Of a stretch of DNA of 64,000 bases, positions 20,197-29,300 are shown in pieces; position 1 is the stretch's first letter, and the number at the start of each line of letters is the position of its first letter. Position numbers and translations under genes: made by a program. The notes under the pieces are model-generated. The model was not told the origin of the DNA, did no database searches, and saw only the letters and a program-made list of their open reading frames with translations. Origin of the DNA: Candidatus Rifleibacterium amylolyticum (GTDB taxonomy: Bacteria > Muiribacteriota > Ozemobacteria > Ozemobacterales > Ozemobacteraceae); assembly GCA_009917695.1 (NCBI GenBank), contig JAACJG010000008.1:1-64000 (forward strand). Reading direction: 5' to 3'.

Positions 20197-21747
20197 TTAC
20201 ATCTTGTGCCCGAAGGGGATCCCGTATTTACGCAGTTTGCCGCGCAAGGTGCTGGGATTGAGAGCGAGGATTTCGGCGGCACCGCCGGGGCCTTCAATTC
20301 GGCCTCTGGTCGCGGCAAGAACCTGGCTCAGATGAGCTCTGACGATACTTTCCAGGGTATCCATCCTCGCTACTGAAGATGGCGCGGTGACAGCCCTACC
20401 GGGGAAATAGCTGGCAGGGATTTCCATTGGCTGGCCATTACAGATTATCAGACCACGTTCAACAACGTTTTGCAATTCTCTGACGTTGCCAGGCCAGTCA
20501 TACTGCCGCAGGCGGTCAAGAGTTCCTTGAGCCAGGCTTTGGCTGATCGGCAGGTTCAGCTCTCGCGATTTGCGCACCATAAAATATTGCACCAGCGGCA
20601 GAATGTCTTCTTTTCTTTGTCTGAGCGGCGGCAATTCGATAGGAAAAACATTAAGCCGGAACCAGAGATCTTCGCGAAACTTGCCGGCACGCACCATTTC
20701 AAGAAGATTACGATGGGTCGCGGCAATAACCCGCACATTAACTTTAAGCGTATGCTGCCCGCCGACCCGCTCATATTCCTTTTCCTGAAGTACTCTGAGC
20801 AACTTTACCTGGGCCTCCAGACTTAATTCACCAATTTCATCAAGAAAAATTGTGCCATTATTGGCACGTTCGAAACGCCCCTTCTTAACTGAAACAGCAC
20901 CAGTAAATGCGCCTCTTTCATGACCGAAAAGCTCGCTGTCAAGCAACGACTCAGGCATGGCGCCACACTGCATTTTAACAAAGGGGCCATCACGGCGAGG
21001 GCTGGTTTGATGAATATTTTTCGCAATTACTTCTTTTCCGGTACCGGTTTCCCCAAGCAGCAGAACAGGACTAGAAGTCCGGGCGACAGTCTTGACCATT
21101 TCCATCACCCGGCGCAGGCCAAAATCTGCTCCGACAACCAGATCTCCACCAACTCTCTCCAGATCGGTCTTCATGGCCTGATTTTCGTCAACCAAACCTT
21201 CTTTGAGCTGCAACAATTCCAGATATCTGATTGCATTGCTCATGGCGATGGAAAACGGTTCCCTTACCGAGAGCAGCAAATCAACATGGCGCTGCTGATA
21301 GACATTCCTGCCCTCTTTGGCGACCACCAGCGAACAGCTGCGATAGCCGCCGGAACCTATTTCCATTTTTACCATCGAGTAACGTTCGATATTGGCAAAG
21401 ATCTTCAGCAACGGCAGTGGAAATTTGCCAAAGTTATCAATGGTAATTGGCCTTTGCTGACTCTTCTCAAAAGTCTCCAGTTCGCTGACTTCTTTGCTGT
21501 TAAGCCACATTATCGGCTCTCTGATGTTGTCTGGCTCGTTGATAAGGCGTTGACCATACCTGGCCACTGAAAAAATTTTGACTCCACCGTCATCAACGTC
21601 GGCAACAAGATACATACCCATCATATCCATAGGAATGAAATCGCGCATATAGTTAAAAGCAGCTTTAATAGCCTCGCCAACGTCGAGACTGCTATGAATT
21701 CCCAAGGCTACTTCACGAAAAAATTCTTCGGCACTAGCATTTTTCAA
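20197..21747 (-). CDS. Sigma-54-dependent activator with N-terminal GAF domain
   Basis: 516 residues: a GAF-type sensor region (about 10-175), a central AAA+ domain with Walker A GETGTGKE, the sigma-54 contact loop GAFTGA, Walker B GTIFLDEIGEL and the R-finger region, and a C-terminal Fis-type helix-turn-helix (AAEILALNPSTLRGKLRKYG). It belongs to the enhancer-binding proteins that open promoters held by RpoN. It is divergent from the RND export genes, whose upstream region holds a matching -24/-12 promoter and a repeated site. It is therefore the probable activator of that operon. The sensed signal is unknown. Confidence 0.95.
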   Translation of the reverse strand: MKNASAEEFFREVALGIHSSLDVGEAIKAAFNYMRDFIPMDMMGMYLVADVDDGGVKIFSVARYGQRLINEPDNIREPIMWLNSKEVSELETFEKSQQRPITIDNFGKFPLPLLKIFANIERYSMVKMEIGSGGYRSCSLVVAKEGRNVYQQRHVDLLLSVREPFSIAMSNAIRYLELLQLKEGLVDENQAMKTDLERVGGDLVVGADFGLRRVMEMVKTVARTSSPVLLLGETGTGKEVIAKNIHQTSPRRDGPFVKMQCGAMPESLLDSELFGHERGAFTGAVSVKKGRFERANNGTIFLDEIGELSLEAQVKLLRVLQEKEYERVGGQHTLKVNVRVIAATHRNLLEMVRAGKFREDLWFRLNVFPIELPPLRQRKEDILPLVQYFMVRKSRELNLPISQSLAQGTLDRLRQYDWPGNVRELQNVVERGLIICNGQPMEIPASYFPGRAVTAPSSVARMDTLESIVRAHLSQVLAATRGRIEGPGGAAEILALNPSTLRGKLRKYGIPFGHKM

Positions 21748-21780
21748 AATAATCTAACCTCATATGCTAAACTCGCCAAA

Positions 21781-21809
21781 CTATCATATTAGACATATTC
21801 TATCATATT
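21781..21809. promoter_or_regulatory. Candidate enhancer site for the sigma-54 activator
   Basis: CTATCATATT occurs twice (21781-21790 and 21800-21809), 19 bases apart, about 90-120 bases upstream of the -24/-12 promoter. This spacing is usual for activator sites of this class. Confidence 0.45.
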
Positions 21810-21898
21810 CAACAGGAATAAACTATCAAATAAAATAGAAGCAATCCTGGTTCACGCGAAACGTTTATTGTTAGCGCATTTCAACGACACCCAACGTC

Positions 21899-21914
21899 TG
21901 GCACGGTTTATGCT
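21899..21914 (+). promoter_or_regulatory. Sigma-54 promoter of the RND export operon
   Basis: TGGCACGGTTTATGCT has the invariant GG and GC separated by 10 bases and a full TGGCAC -24 box. It precedes the adaptor gene by ~160 bases and lies beside the divergent sigma-54 activator gene. Confidence 0.75.
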
Positions 21915-22076
21915 TATATCATGTTTGTATTGTTTTACTGGAAATAGTTTCTCCAAGGGCAAAACGCAATGAAAAGTCGAGACTGTCCAGCCCACGATCG
22001 CTGATCAGCACACTACCACATTGGTTATCTACAACAAATTCAACTTCATTATAAATCGACTTAAGGATGGCAAAAG

Positions 22077-23291
22077 ATGCACTCACAATCAGGAAAATCA
22101 CTATGGATAGCTCTATTGGCCTTTATCTGTCTTCTCGGACTGGTATCGTTCGCGCGGATACATACCGCCAATGCCGGGCTTGAGAAAAGCGGAGAAGATG
22201 CACAGCACAATGCATCTTCGCAAAGCAAGGTGCCGGTTAAACTATCGCCGGTGACCAGAAGACAGTTTCTTAAGACTATAAATGTATATGGCAAGGTAGA
22301 ATCTTACCAGAGTGCTTTTGTTGCCCCAAAAATTTCAGGAGTGGTCGAAAAACTGTTTGTCGATGAAGGCAGTCGCGTTGAAAAAGGCAAAACCCGCCTG
22401 TTCGAAATCGATAACCTCAAACTGCAACAAAAAGTAGATAATGCGCGCCAGAATATTTCCATTGTTCTGGCTGTAGAAAAAGAGCGAAAAGCCCTGCTGC
22501 GCAAAGCACAGATCGATCTCGACAAAAAATCAAAAAGTTACGCACGTCACAAATCTTTGCTCGAAAAACAGGCCATAACGCAGGAAAGCTTTGACAACCA
22601 CGAAGCCGAATACCTTTCAGCAGTCGCTGAAGTCGAACTCAAGAAAGCAATTCTCGAACTCGGACAGGCAGAGGCAAAACAGGCGGTTATCAACCTGCAG
22701 ATGACCGAAAAAGATCTGGCCGACTCAATCGTGATTGCCCCCATAGATGGCTATATCAGCGAAAAACATATCGAAATTGGCGAAATGGGACAACCAGGCA
22801 AGCCAGCGTTCAAGATTGACAACACCGAAAAGTTGCTGATCAGCGCTTTTATTCCGGCTGAATACAGCTCAAGCATCATTCAGGATAAAACCGAAGCTGA
22901 GCTGACTTTATACGGCGAAGTCCTTTCGCCAAAGCTGAAAGTAACCTATGTAAGTCCGGTCATTGATACGAAAATGCACATTTTCGAAATCAAGTGTCTG
23001 GTTGAAGCAGGCACTCGCAACCTAAAACCCGGGCAATCATTACAAATGAAGCTTCTGATTAACGAGCAGTCTGCTATAACCGTGCCGACCAGAGCGTTAG
23101 TCGATAACGGCGATGAATGCGCCATCTTCACCTGCGAAAACGGTATCGCCCACAAGTTAACTGTAAAAAAAAGCGAAGAGTTTGAGGGCTTCACAGAAAT
23201 AAAAGAACCAGAACTCCTCATTGGCAGCACAGTCATAACCGAGGGCCAATTCATGCTTAAGGACAACTTACCGGTAACCGTAATCGAATAG
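22077..23291 (+). CDS. RND efflux periplasmic adaptor (membrane fusion protein)
   Basis: 404 residues. A single N-terminal membrane anchor (about 8-30) is followed by a biotinyl-lipoyl half-motif (APKISGVVEKLFVDEGSRVEKG), a long alpha-helical hairpin (about 115-210), the second lipoyl half (IVIAPIDGYISEKHIEIGEMG) and beta-barrel domains. It bridges the inner-membrane pump and TolC. The start has AAGGATGG upstream. It is the first gene after the sigma-54 promoter and is followed 9 bases later by the RND permease. Confidence 0.93.
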   Translation: MHSQSGKSLWIALLAFICLLGLVSFARIHTANAGLEKSGEDAQHNASSQSKVPVKLSPVTRRQFLKTINVYGKVESYQSAFVAPKISGVVEKLFVDEGSRVEKGKTRLFEIDNLKLQQKVDNARQNISIVLAVEKERKALLRKAQIDLDKKSKSYARHKSLLEKQAITQESFDNHEAEYLSAVAEVELKKAILELGQAEAKQAVINLQMTEKDLADSIVIAPIDGYISEKHIEIGEMGQPGKPAFKIDNTEKLLISAFIPAEYSSSIIQDKTEAELTLYGEVLSPKLKVTYVSPVIDTKMHIFEIKCLVEAGTRNLKPGQSLQMKLLINEQSAITVPTRALVDNGDECAIFTCENGIAHKLTVKKSEEFEGFTEIKEPELLIGSTVITEGQFMLKDNLPVTVIE

Positions 23292-23300
23292 GAGCAGACA

Positions 23301-26300
23301 ATGTTTTTAGCCACAGCATCAGTTAAACGCCCCGTTGCCATGTCTGCCCTGCTGATAGGGCTCACCCTCCTGGGTATCTACTCGTTTTTCAAGATGGGCC
23401 TTGAGTTGATGCCCAAAGTCGATATTCCGTATATCACGGTGGTCACGGTATTTCCTGGCGCAAGTCCTGAGCAGATCGAGACCGATATCGCCAAAAGAAT
23501 TGAAGACCGGATGATGACTCTCGAAGGGCTTAAACACATAAGCTCAACCTGCATGGAAAACGCCTGCCAGACTCTTCTCGAATTCAATCTCGGTACTGAT
23601 GTCGATGTCGCAGCCACAGACGTGCGCGAAAAACTTGATCTGGCCAAGGCAGAGATGCCCGAGGATGCTGAAGATCCAAAGGTCTTGAAGTTCGATATCA
23701 ACTCCAAACCCATCGCCAACCTGGCGCTTACCGGGCCAACCACGATCGAAGAGCTTTATGACTATGCCGACAATTACTTAAGAGACAAACTTACTGTCGT
23801 TGGTGGTGTTGCTGATGCAGAATTAATCGGTGGCGCAAAACGTGAAGTTCAAATTCTGATTGACCGCGAAAAGCTTGCCGCCAGAGGCCTGTCAACCCTG
23901 GATGTGGTCAACACAGTCAACTCAGCAATCAAGACAATTCCAGTTGGGCGCATCAAAGAGCTTGGCACTGAGATAAGCGTTGAATTCAGCGGCGATGTTT
24001 CGCATATCGGTAACCTCAAAGAGCTTGAAATCAGCAACAAAAGCGACGGAAGAATAATTTTTCTCAAAGACATAGCTGAAATTAAAATGGCGACGGCTGA
24101 CCTAAGACAGATCGCTTTTTTTGAAAATGAGCCATGCATCGCGATCAAAATTGTTAAACGCAGCGATGCCAATGCTGTTGCCACCGTAGAAAATTTACAG
24201 AATTCCATCGCCAGAATTTCTGCGACTTTGCCGGCCGGCTGGAAACTGAACTGGGTCTCCGACGATGCCAGATTTATTCAGGCAAATGCCAGCAGCGCCT
24301 GGGATAATATTTTTCAAGGGATTCTGCTGACCGCCCTTATTCTCTTTCTATTTCTTTACAACTTTAAGATTCTGCTGATTGCTGGCATAACCATGCCTCT
24401 GAACATCATCATCGGCTTTTTTTTCATGCAGTATCTGAACTACACGCTTAACCTGTCAACCCTGATTTCGATTGGTCTTTCGGTTGGTATTCTCGTAACC
24501 AACTCGCTGGTCGTATTAGAAGCCATAATGAAAAGATTCGCCGAGACCGGCGATGCTAAAAAAGCGGCAATCGAGGGCACCAGCGCCTCAACAGTGCCAG
24601 TTTTAGCCAGCAGTGGCACCAACATTGTCGTGCTTTTCCCTATCGCCAATATGGGCAGCATGGTTGGCATGTTTCTAAAGCCTCTTGCCACTACAATGTT
24701 GATTATGACAGCGGTCTCGCTGTTCCTTTCCTTTACTATCATCCCGCTGCTCAGTTCGATTCTGTTAAAAAAGGACACAAGCGAATCAGGACTGTTGAAG
24801 AAACTGGAAACAGGCTTCAACAAGGGCCTTAGCTGGGTGACCCAGCGGTATATGGATCTGATAACCATGGCGCAAAACAGCATGGGCACCAGCGCACTCT
24901 TTATCATTGCATTTGTTCTGCTGATGGCGCAGGCGCTGTCGCTGGCTCCGCTTATTGGTGGCGGTTTCATGCCTACGGCAGACATGGGTAACATCACCAT
25001 CAAACTTGAATTTCCGACCAGTTATAGCCTGGAACAAACGCGATTGCGCACTCTCGAGGCGGCAAGGCTAGCCAGAACCCTGCCCGATGTCAGCTCGGTT
25101 CTCAGTGGTATTGGCAAGGTAGATGGCAGTTTTGGGCGTTCTTCAGAGGGGGTTTATCTCGCAGAGGTCAAGCTCAGAATAGCCGACAAAGACCAACGAA
25201 GTATTTCTATTGATGAATTTCTTGCGAAAACGAAAGCAACTTTCAGTACTTTTACCGATGCAATTGTCACAATCAGCATTCCGAGCCCGGCAGGTGGCAG
25301 TGATGCCCCATTACAGGTTGAGTTCAGTGGCGAAAATCTCAATATCCTCGATCAGATTGCTACCACTGTAAAGAGCGAAGCCGAGAACATTGTCGGTTTT
25401 ACTTCAATGGATACTACAGTGCGCGCCGGCAAAAGGAAAATCAAAGTTATTCCCAAGCGCAATGTTCTAAGCGAATCGCAGATGGCTGCGGTTAATCTGG
25501 GTACGGCGCTAAGGGGCAATGTTGAGGGGTTAAAAGCAGCAACCTTCAAAAAAGGTGATCGTAACTATGACATAGTGGTTAAGTTTGCCGAGAATGAAGG
25601 TTCAGAGCAGGTTAAAGAATTCAGTTTTGCCGGCAAAGATGGCAAGCAGATCGCTTTAACCAACTTTGGCCAGCTTGACCAGGTTATCGCACCAATTCAG
25701 ATTCTCCGCAAAGATAAGCAGCGTATTTCCAAATTCGAGTCTTACCTGTCAGCAAGCCTGCCGATGGGTAAAGCCATGAATTACGTCAACGACTTTGCCA
25801 AAAAGGCAATGCCGGTCGGCTACGAATTTAATGCGAGGGGCCAGGTTGAAATGATGCACGATGCGCAGATGAACCTTGCTGAGGCCGCCGGGATCTCCGT
25901 AGTGCTGGTATTGCTAACTCTTGCGGCAATTATGGAATCATTCATGATGCCCGCCATTATTCTGCTGGCGGTGCCACCAATGCTGATCGGCATGCTCTGG
26001 GCATTATATCTTACCGGTTATTCCATTTCGATTTTCGTCATCATGGGCGGCGTCATGCTGATTGGTATCGTTGTTAACAACGCGATTCTGATGCTTGAAG
26101 AATATAACTATCTGGTCGCAGAAGGCTCGCTGCCGAAAAGGCAGGCACTGGTGCAGGCCTGTGGCACCAGCTTGCGCCCGGTAATGATGATCACGTTGGC
26201 CGCAGTTCTTGGTATGCTGCCAATGGCCTTTGGCAGCGGCATCGGCTCAGAACTACGAACAGACATAGGTATCGCTTCTGCTGGCGGCATCCTTTCTTCA

Positions 26301-26372
26301 GCGGTCATTTCGATGTTTCTGGTGCCAATTGTCTTCAGCCTCTTTCTGCGGGATAAGGCTGATCAGGCATGA
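23301..26372 (+). CDS. RND-family efflux permease (HAE1/AcrB type)
   Basis: 1023 residues, the usual RND length, with 12 predicted helices: one near the N-terminus (VKRPVAMSALLIGLTLLGIY), helices 2-6 after a large periplasmic loop, and a second half of the same design. Signature segments include PGASPEQIETDIAKRIED, VGILVTNSLVVLEAIMKR and GIVVNNAILMLEEYNYL. Acidic residues expected in helix 4 for proton relay are replaced by Asn/Ser in the segment I compared (VGILVTNSLVV instead of VDDAIVV), which is worth noting for coupling. It is co-transcribed with the adaptor. The substrate is unknown, but the neighbouring acyl carrier protein hints at an acylated molecule. Confidence 0.95.
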   Translation: MFLATASVKRPVAMSALLIGLTLLGIYSFFKMGLELMPKVDIPYITVVTVFPGASPEQIETDIAKRIEDRMMTLEGLKHISSTCMENACQTLLEFNLGTDVDVAATDVREKLDLAKAEMPEDAEDPKVLKFDINSKPIANLALTGPTTIEELYDYADNYLRDKLTVVGGVADAELIGGAKREVQILIDREKLAARGLSTLDVVNTVNSAIKTIPVGRIKELGTEISVEFSGDVSHIGNLKELEISNKSDGRIIFLKDIAEIKMATADLRQIAFFENEPCIAIKIVKRSDANAVATVENLQNSIARISATLPAGWKLNWVSDDARFIQANASSAWDNIFQGILLTALILFLFLYNFKILLIAGITMPLNIIIGFFFMQYLNYTLNLSTLISIGLSVGILVTNSLVVLEAIMKRFAETGDAKKAAIEGTSASTVPVLASSGTNIVVLFPIANMGSMVGMFLKPLATTMLIMTAVSLFLSFTIIPLLSSILLKKDTSESGLLKKLETGFNKGLSWVTQRYMDLITMAQNSMGTSALFIIAFVLLMAQALSLAPLIGGGFMPTADMGNITIKLEFPTSYSLEQTRLRTLEAARLARTLPDVSSVLSGIGKVDGSFGRSSEGVYLAEVKLRIADKDQRSISIDEFLAKTKATFSTFTDAIVTISIPSPAGGSDAPLQVEFSGENLNILDQIATTVKSEAENIVGFTSMDTTVRAGKRKIKVIPKRNVLSESQMAAVNLGTALRGNVEGLKAATFKKGDRNYDIVVKFAENEGSEQVKEFSFAGKDGKQIALTNFGQLDQVIAPIQILRKDKQRISKFESYLSASLPMGKAMNYVNDFAKKAMPVGYEFNARGQVEMMHDAQMNLAEAAGISVVLVLLTLAAIMESFMMPAIILLAVPPMLIGMLWALYLTGYSISIFVIMGGVMLIGIVVNNAILMLEEYNYLVAEGSLPKRQALVQACGTSLRPVMMITLAAVLGMLPMAFGSGIGSELRTDIGIASAGGILSSAVISMFLVPIVFSLFLRDKADQA

Positions 26373-26489
26373 TACCCCCCCAGGCGCTGGCGATTTAACA
26401 CGAAGACTGCTGATTACAACGTTGTGAAAAATCTGGCTACTACCCGAGCGATTGAGCCGGAGACAAGATAGCTTTAAAAGGAGAAAACT

Positions 26490-26816
26490 ATGATCGAATT
26501 ATTGAAAAAGGGCATTTTAACTGGTATCGGCCTGGCGTCTTTAACCAAAGAGAAAATAGAGAGATTTGGCAAAGATCTTATCAAACAGGGGCATTTATCA
26601 GAAATAGAAGGAAAAGAACTTGTCAGTTATCTGGAAGAGCTATCCGAGCGTGAAAAAAACAACATGGATTTAAAAGTTGAGACTGTGATCATTAGAATTC
26701 TCAAAACATTTGATGTTGCAAGAAAAGAAGACATAAGAAAGCTTGAAAAGAGAATTGCATTACTCGAAAGAACAAAATTTGCCAACCTGGATAAAACGCA
26801 TTCGCATGAGATTTGA
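26490..26816 (+). CDS. Small phasin-like coiled-coil protein
   Basis: 108 residues beginning with a short hydrophobic region (LLKKGILTGIGLASLTKEKIE) and continuing as charged heptad-like helices to the end. It resembles the short phasin / polyhydroxyalkanoate-regulator family, which acts as a granule-associated or helical scaffold protein. AAAAGGAG precedes the ATG. It sits in the RND operon 117 bases after the permease, with no visible terminator in between. Confidence 0.7.
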   Translation: MIELLKKGILTGIGLASLTKEKIERFGKDLIKQGHLSEIEGKELVSYLEELSEREKNNMDLKVETVIIRILKTFDVARKEDIRKLEKRIALLERTKFANLDKTHSHEI

Positions 26817-26969
26817 TTGAGCACAATTGAGCCTGACGTTCTCAAACATACCATGGCAGCAGCTTTTTGAATAGACACAATGAGCCATTATTGACACTGT
26901 CTCTCCTTCAATTTTGCTGGCAACGCAGCAACACACTGTCATAATCGCAATTTCAGGAGGAATTATCAA

Positions 26970-27245
26970 GTGGACAACGATTTTGAAAAAATAAAAAAAA
27001 TTGTGGCAGACCTCTTACAGGTCGATGAAAAGGAAGTCACAATCGAAACAAGCCTGACAGATCTTGGTGCCGACAGTCTTGACATCACTGAACTGTTGAT
27101 GGAGTTAGAAGAACACTTCGGAATAAAAATTCCAACCGAAGATACAGAGAAATTTATAACGATAAAGGACACGCTCGACTACACTACAGCCAAAAAGGCT
27201 GAAAATTCCGCAGAAAAATGTAGTCTAAAAAACCACTGCTGCTGA
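26970..27245 (+). CDS. Acyl carrier protein with Cys-rich C-terminal tail
   Basis: 91 residues. The carrier fold is clear, and the phosphopantetheine site is Ser36 in LGADSLDITELLMELEEHFG. The usual ~78-residue core is followed by a short tail ending CSLKNHCC, which is not normal for AcpP. The start is GTG with AGGAGG at good spacing. No fatty-acid synthesis genes are nearby; the neighbours are an RND pump, a phasin-like protein and TolC. A specialised role, for example carrying an acyl group for an exported product, is inferred. Confidence 0.92.
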   Translation: MDNDFEKIKKIVADLLQVDEKEVTIETSLTDLGADSLDITELLMELEEHFGIKIPTEDTEKFITIKDTLDYTTAKKAENSAEKCSLKNHCC

Positions 27246-27261
27246 TTTAACAGCAGCAGCG
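27238..27261 (+). terminator. Hairpin after the acyl carrier protein gene
   Basis: CTGCTGCTG and CAGCAGCAG form a 9-base stem with loop ATTTAA overlapping the stop codon. There is no T tract, so it may stabilise the mRNA or attenuate rather than terminate. Confidence 0.4.
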
Positions 27262-27372
27262 AAGAAGTGTCTCAAGCATGATGCGCGGGAAACACACCTT
27301 ACCGAACTACAATGGTTCTTCTCAAGATGTAGAAAACGCCGCGGACATCTTAATCAATGGAGCAGTCAGCCC

Positions 27373-28758
27373 ATGAGAACAATATCATCACTCACAGCTA
27401 GAATTTTAATGGTAACTGTATCAATCATTGTTGCTGCTTCGGCCGCACAGGCTGGCACTCTTGCCAGCTTGATCAACAAGGCGCTCGAGCGAAACCTCAT
27501 CCTGAAAATTTATGATCTTGAGATTGAGCAAAGCTTCATTGACCAGAAAAGATCAGATAATGCGCTGATTCCCGATGTAAATCTTATCATCAACAGAACC
27601 AGCAAGGATTTCAAGGATTATTACCAGAAAAAAAGCCCGGCCAGCATTGATAAAACGTTGATCTACTCGCTCAAGCTTACCCAGAGCTACCCGGGGCTCG
27701 GCAGAATTCCTGCCATACAGAAAGAAATCACGCGGCTGCTAACCGATATCAAAAAAACATACAAGAATAACCAGAAAATCAACGTTCTGCGCAGCCTGAG
27801 CCGCATCTACTTCAAGTTGGTTCGCGACCAGGAACTAATCAAAATTCATGAAACCGACCTCATGTTGATCGCTGCTCTGATGAAGGTTGCCAAGCTCAAC
27901 GAAGACCTCGGGCTGGTATTACATAATGATGTTCTGAGAATAGAGGTCGAACAGCTCAATTCGAATACCGAGCTGCTAAGGACTAGAAACAGTTTTGAAG
28001 ACCTCAAATACGATCTGGCAGACATTCTCGACATTCAGGATCCCGCAGTGATCGAACTCGAACTAGCGCGAAGTCTCAAGTTCGCGACTGCCAGCTTCAC
28101 CAGCGAAACACTCCTGCCAGAGCTGTTTAAGATAGACAACGACATCAACATTGCCAGAACCGACCAGACTATTCTGCAAAAAACCGTAAGATCAGCACGA
28201 AGTGCCAATTTGCCGACCCTGAGCCTTGACGTTTCTTACAACTATGGCCGCGAAATCGGCCCGGTAGAAAACACCAAGGACTTTGCCGCAACTTTCATTC
28301 TGACAACGCCGGTTTACAATGGCAACGACATCGAAAACGCCGTGCGTATGGCGCAGAAAGCCGAAGAGATAGTCAAATTAAGAGTGCGCGACCTTTCCAA
28401 CAGCAAGAAAGCGATTCTCGAAAAAGCTGTTGCAGATTATAACGAGGCTCTTTCACGCATCAGCTTTGCCGAAAAAATGGCCGAACAGAGCTACGAGAAC
28501 ATGCGTATCGTCTTTACGCGTTATCAGGAAGGCACATCTTCGATCATTGAACTTATCGATGCACAGCGCCTGCTTACCAGTTCTTCTCAGACCGCTATCA
28601 AGGCCTATTACGATGAGCGTGAACGTCTAGTCGAAATACTGCTGCTGCTGCACAAGTTCGATGAACTCTACCTTACCGACCAAAACCCTTCGATTCTCAA
28701 TACCAATTTTCTTAGGCAGGCACTGAAACTTGGAGAAGTAAAAAATGAGTCTAACTAA
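27373..28758 (+). CDS. TolC-family outer membrane efflux protein
   Basis: 461 residues with a signal peptide (about 1-27, ending AAQAG) and two long coiled-coil halves typical of TolC (for example DIERTDQ-type repeats and YEGTSSIIELIDAQRLL near the C-terminus). It forms the outer-membrane channel for the RND pump upstream. The last codons overlap the start of the next gene by 14 bases, so the two are translationally coupled. Confidence 0.9.
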   Translation: MRTISSLTARILMVTVSIIVAASAAQAGTLASLINKALERNLILKIYDLEIEQSFIDQKRSDNALIPDVNLIINRTSKDFKDYYQKKSPASIDKTLIYSLKLTQSYPGLGRIPAIQKEITRLLTDIKKTYKNNQKINVLRSLSRIYFKLVRDQELIKIHETDLMLIAALMKVAKLNEDLGLVLHNDVLRIEVEQLNSNTELLRTRNSFEDLKYDLADILDIQDPAVIELELARSLKFATASFTSETLLPELFKIDNDINIARTDQTILQKTVRSARSANLPTLSLDVSYNYGREIGPVENTKDFAATFILTTPVYNGNDIENAVRMAQKAEEIVKLRVRDLSNSKKAILEKAVADYNEALSRISFAEKMAEQSYENMRIVFTRYQEGTSSIIELIDAQRLLTSSSQTAIKAYYDERERLVEILLLLHKFDELYLTDQNPSILNTNFLRQALKLGEVKNESN

Positions 28759-29266
28759 GCTCACGTTTTTTACTCTCCTTATTGTTTTTTTGGCAATATC
28801 ACCGCTTCAGGCTGACACAACAATCCCTTTTAAAAGCGAAGAACAGAGAATCGCCGAGCGTCGAGAAATTGCAGCCCATGCAGCATTCAATAACACTTCG
28901 GTTGAGGACGTCGCTGATAATCCTCGCTATGTTGGTCAAGCCGTAGAATGGGAAGGATATTTTGTTTTTTCTGATACGAAGCACAGAAATGTCAGGTATT
29001 TCGCAAACTCGAATCGAGCAATAAAAGCCGAAAATAACATGAACTTCGTATTTGGAATAGTTTTTCCACAAGCTCTCCCTGTCGATGCGCGAATCAGCGT
29101 TTATTCCACCAGGATTTATGTAAAAGGAAAAATCATCGCGGTTGAGAAGCTGTTTAATAACAGAACCTTTACGTTTAGCTCTCACCGTCAGCCAATAGTA
29201 GAGGCAGCGGAAGTAACCTTTATCCGGGAGCCAGACAACCCGCCGCTCACCATACGATATTATTAG
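28745..29266 (+). CDS. Periplasmic protein of unknown function
   Basis: 173 residues with a clear signal peptide (about 1-23, ending PLQAD). The mature part has a beta-rich pattern, with GQAVEWEGYFVFSD and ARISVYSTRIYVKGKIIAVEKL resembling an OB-fold, but I recognise no family. It overlaps tolC by 14 bases and precedes the LtaS-like gene by 34 bases, so it belongs to the export operon. Confidence 0.7.
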   Translation: MSLTKLTFFTLLIVFLAISPLQADTTIPFKSEEQRIAERREIAAHAAFNNTSVEDVADNPRYVGQAVEWEGYFVFSDTKHRNVRYFANSNRAIKAENNMNFVFGIVFPQALPVDARISVYSTRIYVKGKIIAVEKLFNNRTFTFSSHRQPIVEAAEVTFIREPDNPPLTIRYY

Positions 29267-29300
29267 GCACGAACTTGTCCAGAATTGGAGAGCAATCTTC

